Origin: Opitutaceae bacterium
GTDB taxonomy: Bacteria; Verrucomicrobiota; Verrucomicrobiia; Opitutales; Opitutaceae
Length of the DNA: 52,531 nucleotides
Direction of reading: 5' to 3'
Assembly (NCBI GenBank): GCA_003151495.1
Contig: PLXR01000155.1
Location: 1 to 52,531 of the forward strand
Below the pieces are notes generated by a model. The model was given only the letters and a program-made list of their open reading frames with translations. It was not told the DNA's origin and searched no databases. Made by a program: the position numbers and the translations under genes. Each line of letters begins with the position of its first letter. Position 1 is the first letter of the stretch. Positions 9,230 through 15,976 of this stretch are shown here, piece by piece.

Positions 9230-10384
9230 CTAGGCCCGGCCCCCGGGAAGCGCCCGCTCCATGTCGGCGACCAGGTCGCCCACGTCCTCGAGGCCGACGG
9301 ACATGCGGACGAGGTCCGGCGGCGTCGGGCTCTGGGGACCCTCGATGCTCGCCCGGTGCTCGACAAGGCTCTCGACCCCGCCGAGGGACGTGGCCCTCTT
9401 CCAGACCCGCAGCTTCCCGATGAACCCGAGCGCGGCCGGGCCTCCGCCCCTCACCCTGACGGAAAGCATGCCGCCAAATCCCCCCCGCATCTGCCGCAGG
9501 GCGATCCCGTGCCCCGGGAACCCCTCGAGGCCCGGGTAGAGGACGGCCTCGATCCCCGGATGCCCCGAGAAGTGCTCGGCGATCGCCTGGGCGGCCCGGC
9601 TCTGCGCCTCGACCCTCACGAAGAGCGTCCTCATCCCCCTCAGGAGGAGCCATGCCTCGAACGGGCCAAGCACGGTCCCCGCCTGCGAGCGCACGGTCTT
9701 GACCGCCTGCCAGTGCTCGTTCAGCGCAGCCGTGGTCACGGTCCCCGCGACGACGTCCGAGTGGCCGTTCAGGTACTTCGTCGCCGAGTGCATGACCAGG
9801 TCCGCCCCGAGGGCGATCGGCTGGGTGTGCACGGGCGTCGCGAATGTGGAGTCGACGGCCAGGAGGGCGCCCGCCCCGTGGGCCACCGCGGAAAGGGCCG
9901 CGATGTCGCTCACGACGAGCGTGGGGTTGGCGGGCGTCTCCACCCAGACGAGCTTCGTCTCGCCGGGCCGCACGCGGGCGGCGACCGCGGCGGGGTCGGT
10001 CATGTCCACCGCCTCGACCCTCAGGCCCCAGGCGGTGGCCCAGCCGGCGAGCCAGTTGCGGAAGGCCCAGTAGAGGACCCTGGGGACGAGCACGTGGTCT
10101 CCAGGCCGCAGGGCGAGGAAGACGGCGGTCGCCGCGCTCATGCCCGAGCTGAAGACGGCGGTCGCGGCGCCCCCCTCAAGCCGGGTGAGGAGCGCCTCGG
10201 GCTGTTCGTACCCGGGATTGTCGGCGCGCGAGTAGAGGCGCCCCGAGACGAGCTTGTTGTCGGCGTCGCGCTCGTAGGTGGTCGAGGGGTGGATCGGCGG
10301 CACGATGGCCCCTGTGCCCGGGTCGACGTACCCGAGCGCCTGTGCGGCCGCGGTGGCGGGCTTGACGGGATGCTCGGGGTTCAT
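9230..10384 (-). CDS. Cys/Met-metabolism PLP enzyme (cystathionine gamma-synthase/lyase or sulfhydrylase type)
   Basis: A 384-residue fold-type I PLP enzyme of the transsulfuration family (Cys_Met_Meta_PP). The PLP lysine is Lys203 in HSATKYLNGHSD. The PLP-pyridine Asp is Asp178 in AVDSTFATP, the phosphate-binding turn is SSGMSAATA (79-87), and YSRADNP (51-57) is the partner-subunit motif. Family members act as cystathionine gamma-synthase, cystathionine gamma-lyase, methionine gamma-lyase or homoserine-ester sulfhydrylase, and these cannot be separated by eye. It lies 14 bp downstream of the cupin gene, so RLP, cupin and this gene form one transcription unit. That favours a role in handling methanethiol or homoserine esters (inference). 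The active-site segment VLYWAFRNW replaces the more common Tyr-Gly-Gly-Thr loop, which may mark a distinct subgroup. Confidence 0.88.
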   Translation of the reverse strand: MNPEHPVKPATAAAQALGYVDPGTGAIVPPIHPSTTYERDADNKLVSGRLYSRADNPGYEQPEALLTRLEGGAATAVFSSGMSAATAVFLALRPGDHVLVPRVLYWAFRNWLAGWATAWGLRVEAVDMTDPAAVAARVRPGETKLVWVETPANPTLVVSDIAALSAVAHGAGALLAVDSTFATPVHTQPIALGADLVMHSATKYLNGHSDVVAGTVTTAALNEHWQAVKTVRSQAGTVLGPFEAWLLLRGMRTLFVRVEAQSRAAQAIAEHFSGHPGIEAVLYPGLEGFPGHGIALRQMRGGFGGMLSVRVRGGGPAALGFIGKLRVWKRATSLGGVESLVEHRASIEGPQSPTPPDLVRMSVGLEDVGDLVADMERALPGGRA

Positions 10385-10398
10385 GGATGCGTGCCCGC

Positions 10399-10851
10399 CT
10401 AGGTCCTGATGAAGGCCCCTACGTTCCCGTCCGACCCCATCTCGCGGAGGTCCTCCGGCGTGGGCATGCGCGGCTTGTCGCGCTCGCTCCTCACCAGGCA
10501 GAGGAACCCGAGCGGCTCGTCGCCGGTCGCCCGGAACTGGTGCCAGGCCTGCGGGGGCACGCGGACCAGGTCGTGGGTCCTGAGGTCCAGGATCTCGCTT
10601 CCCACGAGGGCCCGCCCCGCGCCCCGGATGACCATCACCGAGTGCGCGTGGTCGTGGCGCTCCAGGGTCGAGTGCCCGCCCGGGGCGATCTCAAAGTACC
10701 TCAGCTGGGCGCCGAAGTGCTTCCCGTCGTCGAAGAGGACCTGCCTGCTGATGCTCTTGAAATGGCTTCCGGGGTCCTCCTTGTAGGCGAGGACCGGCAC
10801 GCCCTCCCACCGGAAGGGATCCGTCCGGGCGATGTGGGTCTTCTGGCTCAA
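10399..10851 (-). CDS. Small cupin; candidate methylthioxylulose-5-phosphate methylsulfurylase
   Basis: A 150-residue single-domain cupin. I place the start at TTG 10851, whose bases overlap the TGA stop of the upstream RLP gene (TTGA); the frame is open further upstream, but that part is shadow of the RLP gene. Cupin motif 1 is RYFEIAPGGHSTLERHDHAHSV, with candidate metal ligands His66, His68 and His70. Motif 2 is VPPQAWHQFRATGDEPLGFLCLV, with His104. In Rhodospirillum rubrum a cupin encoded close to the RLP gene converts 1-methylthio-xylulose 5-phosphate to 1-deoxyxylulose 5-phosphate and methanethiol. The translational coupling to an RLP and the neighbouring sulfhydrylases make the same role the leading hypothesis here, but it is inference. 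Other small metal-dependent isomerases share this fold. Confidence 0.8.
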   Translation of the reverse strand: MSQKTHIARTDPFRWEGVPVLAYKEDPGSHFKSISRQVLFDDGKHFGAQLRYFEIAPGGHSTLERHDHAHSVMVIRGAGRALVGSEILDLRTHDLVRVPPQAWHQFRATGDEPLGFLCLVRSERDKPRMPTPEDLREMGSDGNVGAFIRT

Positions 10852-11960
10852 GGGGGGTAGGGGAAGGAGTGTGCCTCCTCGACGAACCGGCGGCACCGGG
10901 AGAGAAGCGTGGCCCCGTCGGGCGCGCCTAGCAAGCTGCCGCCGACCAGGAGGAGGGTGTCGGCGCCGTAGAACCCCAGGACGTCCCGGACGTTCTCCAC
11001 CCTCATCCCCCCGGCCGGCGCCGGGAAGGCGGGGGCAATCGCGGAGTCGGGCGACCGGAGCGCGCGCGCGATCGCCGCGCACTCGGCCCGGTCGTAGCTG
11101 AAGCGCCCGCCGAAGTTGGGGTAGATGACGGCATCGGCGCCGTAGAGCGGGAACAGCTTCCCCAGGAGGGCGGAGGGCGCGATCCGGAGCGAGCCGCCAA
11201 GGGCGGGATGCGCAAGGATCGGCATCCCGAGGCCTCCCGCCAGCTCATGGAGGAGGGGAAGCCCGATCACCATCGGGGACACCATCACGGCCCTGGCCCC
11301 GAGCTCGCCCGCCAGCCGGGCCTGCGAGATGACCGTCCGGGGCGAGCCCGTCAGGTTCGGGACGTAGATCGTGCGGCGGCCCGTCCCCTGCGCGGCCCTC
11401 TCCGTCGCCTCGAGGCAGGCGCGGACGCGTTCCGCGAAGGGGCAGAAGGGATGGTCGGCGAGCCCGTGGTCGTCCTTTACGATGTCCAGGCCCGAGGCCG
11501 CAAGGGTCCCGCAGAGAGACGCGCTCTCTGCGACCGAGAGTCCGACGGGCTTCAAGACGGAGGCGGTGAGGGCCCGCCCATGGACATCCGCGACCTTCCT
11601 CATCCCGGAGATCCCGAAGCGGGGTCCGCCCATGGCGGCAGCCAGTCCCGCGGGCACCCGGACGTCCAGGAGCTCGATCTCGGGCTGGAGCGAGCAGTTT
11701 CCAAAGAGGACGTTGAGGAGCTGGGCCGGGTCCCCGGCCGCCGAGAGGGCCGGCTGCGCGAGGGTGACGCGGTAGCACCCGGGTCCCTCCTCCTCGGTCG
11801 AAAGGACGCTCCCGACCATGTGCTCCAGGGCGAAGGCGGACCGGAGCGCCTCGCGAGGCAGCTCGACCGTCTGCTCCAGGAGCAGCGCCTCGACCCGGGC
11901 GCGGATCGCCGCCGCAGGCGCTCGCACCCGGTAGACCGCCTCGATGGGTTCCTCAGTCAT
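10848..11960 (-). CDS. RuBisCO-like protein (form IV)
   Basis: A 370-residue RuBisCO large-subunit homologue, shorter than true RbcL (about 460-480). The N-terminal domain covers about 1-125 and the TIM barrel about 126-370. Active-site landmarks: Lys137 in TASVLKPVGL (RbcL Lys175), Lys162 in DIVKDDHG (carbamylated Lys201), Asp164 (Asp203), His251 in ILAHPALGG, and the phosphate-binding PAGGM (316-319) and GGSLL (340-344). The position of metal-binding Glu204 is His165 here. The loop-6 region reads YPNFGGRFSYD, without the Lys334 needed for CO2 fixation, so it is not a carboxylase. Form-IV members include 2,3-diketo-5-methylthiopentyl-1-P enolase, the R. rubrum 5-methylthioribulose-1-P isomerase and apiose-pathway decarboxylases. 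The coupled cupin favours the R. rubrum type of chemistry. First gene of the minus-strand operon. Confidence 0.9.
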   Translation of the reverse strand: MTEEPIEAVYRVRAPAAAIRARVEALLLEQTVELPREALRSAFALEHMVGSVLSTEEEGPGCYRVTLAQPALSAAGDPAQLLNVLFGNCSLQPEIELLDVRVPAGLAAAMGGPRFGISGMRKVADVHGRALTASVLKPVGLSVAESASLCGTLAASGLDIVKDDHGLADHPFCPFAERVRACLEATERAAQGTGRRTIYVPNLTGSPRTVISQARLAGELGARAVMVSPMVIGLPLLHELAGGLGMPILAHPALGGSLRIAPSALLGKLFPLYGADAVIYPNFGGRFSYDRAECAAIARALRSPDSAIAPAFPAPAGGMRVENVRDVLGFYGADTLLLVGGSLLGAPDGATLLSRCRRFVEEAHSFPYPP

Positions 11961-12063
11961 GTCCGGCCACGCTACACGGGGCGGCCCCTTCCGGAAGCAG
12001 AAAGGGCGGTTATGACTGAATCTTCCTTTGCATTGTCCGGATAAGATTATTGCCTATGGGAGT
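11961..12063. promoter_or_regulatory. Divergent intergenic region between RLP operon and sulfhydrylase gene
   Basis: About 100 bp separate the RLP start (minus) from the sulfhydrylase start (plus), so both promoters must lie here or overlap the coding ends. The segment is clearly more AT-rich than its flanks around 12015-12055 and contains TAAGAT at 12042-12047, a possible -10 element for the plus strand. I found no riboswitch-like structure and no convincing operator palindrome. Confidence 0.4.
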
Positions 12064-13365
12064 GTGAGTAAGGAAGCCGACCCCCGCCGATTCGGATTCG
12101 AGACGCGCATGGTCCATGCCGGGCACATCCCGGATGCGGTCACCGGGGCCCGCGCGGCCCCGATCTACCAGACGACCTCCTTCGTCTTCGAGGACGCGGA
12201 GCAGGCGGCCCAGCTCTTCGAGCTCAAGCAGTACGGCAACATCTACACCCGGATCAGCAACCCCACGACCGCGGTCTTCGAGGAGCGCATGGCCTCCCTC
12301 GAGGGCGCGACCGGGGCCCTTGCGACGGCGAGCGGCATGGCCGCGCAGCTGGTGACGTTCCTCACCCTCCTTCAGCCCGGGGACGAGATCGTGGCGTCGT
12401 CCCAGCTCTACGGGGGGTCGATCACGCAGCTCGTCCACACCCTCAGGAAGTTCTCGATTGGGGTGCATTTCGTCGACCCGTCGCGGGTTGAGGACTGGGA
12501 GCGGGCGATCACGCCCCGGACCCGCGCCCTCTACGGGGAGACGATCGGCAACCCCCGGGGCGCCGTCCTCGACATCGAGCGCGTCGCCCAGGTCGCCTCC
12601 GCTCACGGGGTCCCGCTCATCGTCGACAGCACGATGGCGACGCCCGCCCTCTCGAGGCCCATCGAGCACGGGGCGACAATCGTCGTCCATTCGGCGACCA
12701 AGTTCATCGGGGGCCACGGCACCGCGATCGGCGGCGTCCTGCTCGACTCCGGGAAATTCGACTTCAGCGGATACCCGAGCATCGCCGCGCCGTCCCCCGC
12801 CTACCACGACCTCCGGTTCTTCGACACCTTCGGCCACTACGGCTTCCTCATGAAGGCGCGGGCGGAGACGCTGCGGGACACGGGCGCCTGCCTGTCGCCC
12901 TTCAACTCGTTCCTCCTCATCCAGGGCCTGGAGACGCTCTCCCTGCGGATGGAGCGCCAGTCCGCATCGGCCCTGCGCGTCGCCCGGCACCTTGAGGCGC
13001 ACCCGGCGGTCGCCTGGGTCGCCTATGCGGGCCTGCCGAGCCATCCCGACCACTCCCTCGCCCTCAAGTACCTACCCACGGGCGCGGGGGCCGTCTTCTC
13101 GTTCGGCCTCAAGGCGGGCTCCGCGGCGCAGGGGCGCCAGAAGGGCAGGGCGTTCATCGAGGGCCTCGAGCTATTCTCGCACCTCGCCAACATCGGCGAC
13201 GTGAGGAGCCTCGTCATCCATCCGGCCTCCACGACCCACCAGCAGCTCTCCGACGATGAGCTCGCCAGGGGAGGGGTGGGCCCCGAGCTCATACGGCTTT
13301 CGATCGGACTTGAAAACGTGGAGGACCTGCTATGGGACCTGGACCAGGCGCTTCCTGCGCCGTAA
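12064..13365 (+). CDS. metY: O-acetylhomoserine sulfhydrylase (MetY-type)
   Basis: A 433-residue transsulfuration-family PLP enzyme of the long MetY type, which makes homocysteine from O-acetylhomoserine and sulfide, or methionine when methanethiol is the thiol. Evidence: [31 protein letters not shown] at the N-terminus, YTRISNPT (61-68), the turn [18 protein letters not shown] with the PLP Asp188, and [12 protein letters not shown] with PLP Lys213. The insert after it ([23 protein letters not shown]) and [17 protein letters not shown] near the C-terminus are typical of MetY. I chose GTG 12064; a TTG at 12028 would add 12 residues. It is divergent from the RLP-cupin operon and overlaps the next gene by 34 nt. 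In R. rubrum such an enzyme recaptures methanethiol released by the RLP/cupin pathway. Confidence 0.9.
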   Translation: MSKEADPRRFGFETRMVHAGHIPDAVTGARAAPIYQTTSFVFEDAEQAAQLFELKQYGNIYTRISNPTTAVFEERMASLEGATGALATASGMAAQLVTFLTLLQPGDEIVASSQLYGGSITQLVHTLRKFSIGVHFVDPSRVEDWERAITPRTRALYGETIGNPRGAVLDIERVAQVASAHGVPLIVDSTMATPALSRPIEHGATIVVHSATKFIGGHGTAIGGVLLDSGKFDFSGYPSIAAPSPAYHDLRFFDTFGHYGFLMKARAETLRDTGACLSPFNSFLLIQGLETLSLRMERQSASALRVARHLEAHPAVAWVAYAGLPSHPDHSLALKYLPTGAGAVFSFGLKAGSAAQGRQKGRAFIEGLELFSHLANIGDVRSLVIHPASTTHQQLSDDELARGGVGPELIRLSIGLENVEDLLWDLDQALPAP

Positions 13366-13868
13366 CGCTCAACTCATCGCTCACGCCGGAAGAGCAGCGG
13401 GCCTACCAGGACCCGAGGGTGATCCAGCGGCTGCTGCGCGAGGCGCGCACGATCGCGGTGGTGGGGCTCTCGAGCGACCCGCAGCGCGCCAGCTGGTTCG
13501 TGGCGAGCTACCTGAAGAAGGAGGGCTACACGGTCATCCCCGTCAACCCCAAGGCCGGCGAGATCCTCGGCGAGAAGGCCTATCCCGACCTGGCCAGCAT
13601 CCCGGTCCCGGTCGACATGGTCGACGTGTTCCGACCGGCCTCGGAATGCCTCTCCGTGGCGAGGCAGGCGGCTGCGATCGGCGCCAAGGCGCTCTGGCTC
13701 CAGCTAAGGCTCATCAACCTTGAGGCCGCGGCGCTCGCCGCGGGCGCCGGGATGGCGGTCGTGATGGACCGATGCGTGAAGATGGAGCACGCCCGCTACT
13801 TCGGGAGGCTCCACTGGGCCGGGATGAACACGGAGATCATATCCGCCCGCAAGGCGCGCCTCGCCTGA
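13332..13868 (+). CDS. CoA-binding domain protein (YccU-like)
   Basis: A 178-residue protein with a Rossmann-type CoA-binding domain as in succinyl-CoA synthetase alpha and E. coli YccU. Motifs: RTIAVVGLSSDPQRASWFVASYLKKEGYTVIPVNP (about 39-75), VDMVDVFRPAS, KALWLQLRLIN, and MDRCVKMEHARYFG near the C-terminus. The frame opens at ATG 13332, inside the end of metY (34-nt overlap), which implies translational coupling. Conserved YccU-like sequence begins only around residue 17 (LTPEEQRAYQD). I recall this family being encoded next to metY in other genomes, but I cannot confirm that here. The biochemical role is unknown; a regulatory or CoA-sensing function in Met/Cys metabolism is speculation. 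Confidence 0.87.
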   Translation: MGPGPGASCAVTLNSSLTPEEQRAYQDPRVIQRLLREARTIAVVGLSSDPQRASWFVASYLKKEGYTVIPVNPKAGEILGEKAYPDLASIPVPVDMVDVFRPASECLSVARQAAAIGAKALWLQLRLINLEAAALAAGAGMAVVMDRCVKMEHARYFGRLHWAGMNTEIISARKARLA

Positions 13869-13894
13869 GCCGCGGCGGGAAGCGAACCCCCTTC

Positions 13895-14353
13895 ATGAAA
13901 CCACGAAGCCTCGCCCTGGCAGCAGCGACTGCCCTCCTTTTCGCCCTCGCCCCGGTGTGTCCCGCCGATCCCCCGCCGAGGGCGACGGCATCCCTCCAGG
14001 GCGACCCGGCGCGTCCCGAGGCGGCCCGCTGGATTCGGGCGGAGCTCTATTTCGCGATCGGCCCGGCGGACGACCCCGAGGAGGGCGTCCGGGAAATGAG
14101 GTGGCGCGCCTTCCTGGAGCGCGAGGTGACGCCCCGCTTTCCCGACGGGCTCACCGTCTTCGACGCGTACGGCCAGTGGAGAAGGCGCGGCTCGGACTCG
14201 ACCGGCCGCCTCCGGTCGAAGGTCCTCGTGATCCTGATTGAGGACAACGAGGCCAACCGCGCGGCGCTGGACGCCATACGTGTCGCCTACAAGGCGGCCA
14301 GCCACGACCAGTCGGTGCTCCTGGTGACGGAGCACGTCGAGGTTTCTTTCTAG
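13895..14353 (+). CDS. DUF3574 family secreted protein
   Basis: A 152-residue protein with a signal peptide (MKPRSLALAAATALLFALAPVCPA) and a small alpha/beta domain matching DUF3574: AELYFAIG near residue 50, FLEREVTPRFPDGLTVFDAYGQWRR, and LVILIEDNEANRAALDAIRVAYK. The family has no established function. The stop codon TAG shares its last G with the GTG start of the next gene, an oligopeptide-binding lipoprotein, so the two are probably translated together. Confidence 0.82.
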   Translation: MKPRSLALAAATALLFALAPVCPADPPPRATASLQGDPARPEAARWIRAELYFAIGPADDPEEGVREMRWRAFLEREVTPRFPDGLTVFDAYGQWRRRGSDSTGRLRSKVLVILIEDNEANRAALDAIRVAYKAASHDQSVLLVTEHVEVSF

Positions 14354-15957
14354 TGCGTCTGCCACTGCTCCTTGCCCTGGCGGCCTTCGCCCTGGCGGGC
14401 TGCGGCCGGATGGAGACCGCGGTCTCGTCGGGCAACCGGGACCAGGTCCTCCACATCGGCAACAAGGACGAGCCCTCGGCGCTGGACCCGCACATCAACA
14501 CCGCGAGCTCCACCAGCACGATACTCTCCGCCCTCTTCGAGGGGCTGGTCACCCCGGCGAGCGACGGCGTGACCATCCTGCCCGGGGACGCCGAGAGCTG
14601 GGAGGTCTCCCCCGGCGGCCTCACGCTCACCTTCCACCTCCGCCGGGACGCCCGCTGGTCGAGCGGAGAGCCCGTGACGGCGGAGGACTACCGCCAGTCG
14701 TTCCTCAGGATCCTCGATCCCCGGCTCGGGAGCGAGCTGTCGGGATACATCTTCGCGATCCGGGGCGCCCAGGCGTTCGTGGAGGGCAGGTCCACCGACC
14801 CGGGCTCGGTCGGCATCGTTGCCCCGGACCCGCGCACCCTTGTCCTTACCCTGGAGCATCCCGCCCCCTACCTGTTCAGGGTGCTGGGCCGCGCCCCGTT
14901 CTACCCCGTGCACCTGCGCGACCTCGACGCGAGCGGCGGCAGGAGCCAGCGCGGGGGCCCGTGGACGCTGCCGGGCGCCCTCGTGAGCAATGGTCCCTTC
15001 ACGCTCGCCGAGTGGAGGCCCAACGCCTTCATCAGCGTGAGGCGAAACCCGGGCTTCTGGGACGCGGCCCGGGTGACGCTAAGGGAGATCCGGTTCTACC
15101 CGACCGACGACGAGGCGTCCGAGGAGCGCTCGTTCCGGGCGGGCCAGCTGCACGTCACATACGGCCTGCCAAAGACCAAGGTGCCCGTCTACGAGTCGGA
15201 GCACCCGGACGAGCTGCACGTGACGAAGGTCCTGCGCACCAACTTCCTCACCTTCAACGTGGCCCGCGCGCCCTTCGCCGACCCTCGCGTCCGCAGGGCG
15301 TTCTCGCTTTCGGTCGACCGGGAGCGGCTGGTCGGCGCGGCCCTCGGCAGGCTCGGCACGCCCGCCCGTTCCCTCGTCCGCCCGGGCACCGGGGGCTACA
15401 CCCCGCCGGAGGGGTTCAGGTTCGACCCCTCGGCGGCGGCGGCGCTCCTGGCGGCCGCGGGGTACCCCGGGGGGGCGGGGCTCCCCAGGGTCGAGATGAC
15501 GCTTAACGGGAACACGGGCGTCGCGGTGTCCGTCGCCGAGATCCTTAGGGAGATGTGGTCGAAGGTCCTGGGCGTCCGCGTGGACGTCCTGCCGGTTGAG
15601 CACAAGGTCTACCTTGAGATCGAGCGGGAGCGCCAGTTCCAGCTCCTCATGGAGGGCTACGCCTACATCCCCGACGCGCGAGACCTCCTGGAGGGCATCG
15701 TGACCGGGGACCCCAACAACGACTCCGGCGCGTCGAACCCCGCCGTAGACAGCGCCCTCGTGGCGTCCGACCGCTCGCCCGACGAGGCCGGGCGCTGGGC
15801 CGCGTTTGACATCATGGAGGCCGTCAACGCCCGGGAGGCCTACTACGCCCCGGTATACTACACCAACCGGGGGATCCTCGTCTCGCCGAGCGTGAGGGGC
15901 TGGAGGGACAACGGCCTGAGCATCATCGACTGGCGCGAGATTTCGCTCGCGAGGTGA
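14353..15957 (+). CDS. Oligopeptide ABC transporter substrate-binding lipoprotein (OppA-like)
   Basis: A 534-residue solute-binding protein of SBP family 5. The N-terminus MRLPLLLALAAFALAGCGRM contains a lipobox (LAGC), so the protein is lipid-anchored to a membrane facing the periplasm. Family features: LHIGNKDEPSALDPHINTAS, SWEVSPGGLTLTFHLRRDARWSSGEPVTAEDY, NGPFTLAEWRPN, RRAFSLSVDRERLVG, and VSVAEILREMWSKVLGVRVD. The length is normal for OppA. It starts with GTG at 14353, sharing one base with the preceding TAG stop. No permease or ATPase genes are adjacent, so the partner OppBCDF genes must lie elsewhere or the protein is an orphan binding protein. Confidence 0.9.
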   Translation: MRLPLLLALAAFALAGCGRMETAVSSGNRDQVLHIGNKDEPSALDPHINTASSTSTILSALFEGLVTPASDGVTILPGDAESWEVSPGGLTLTFHLRRDARWSSGEPVTAEDYRQSFLRILDPRLGSELSGYIFAIRGAQAFVEGRSTDPGSVGIVAPDPRTLVLTLEHPAPYLFRVLGRAPFYPVHLRDLDASGGRSQRGGPWTLPGALVSNGPFTLAEWRPNAFISVRRNPGFWDAARVTLREIRFYPTDDEASEERSFRAGQLHVTYGLPKTKVPVYESEHPDELHVTKVLRTNFLTFNVARAPFADPRVRRAFSLSVDRERLVGAALGRLGTPARSLVRPGTGGYTPPEGFRFDPSAAAALLAAAGYPGGAGLPRVEMTLNGNTGVAVSVAEILREMWSKVLGVRVDVLPVEHKVYLEIERERQFQLLMEGYAYIPDARDLLEGIVTGDPNNDSGASNPAVDSALVASDRSPDEAGRWAAFDIMEAVNAREAYYAPVYYTNRGILVSPSVRGWRDNGLSIIDWREISLAR

Positions 15958-15962
15958 CCGGA

Positions 15963-15976
15963 CCCGCGGCCGCGGG
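15963..15976. terminator. 14-bp perfect GC palindrome between convergent genes
   Basis: The 19-bp gap between two convergent stop codons is almost filled by CCCGCGGCCGCGGG, a perfect palindrome that could form a short hairpin on either transcript. With no T-tract it is only a candidate bidirectional terminator. Confidence 0.35.

Noticed and set aside
10848-11960. True RuBisCO (CO2 fixation)
   Set aside because: Too short, with the loop-6 Lys absent and Glu204 replaced. No phosphoribulokinase or small subunit gene is near.
11961-12063. SAM or other sulfur riboswitch upstream of metY
   Set aside because: The region is only about 100 bp and I could not fold a four-way junction or find conserved SAM-I motifs.
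14353-15957. Nickel-binding NikA-type identity for the binding protein
   Set aside because: No metal-related context and no NikA hallmark seen; the general oligopeptide-binding family is the supportable level.
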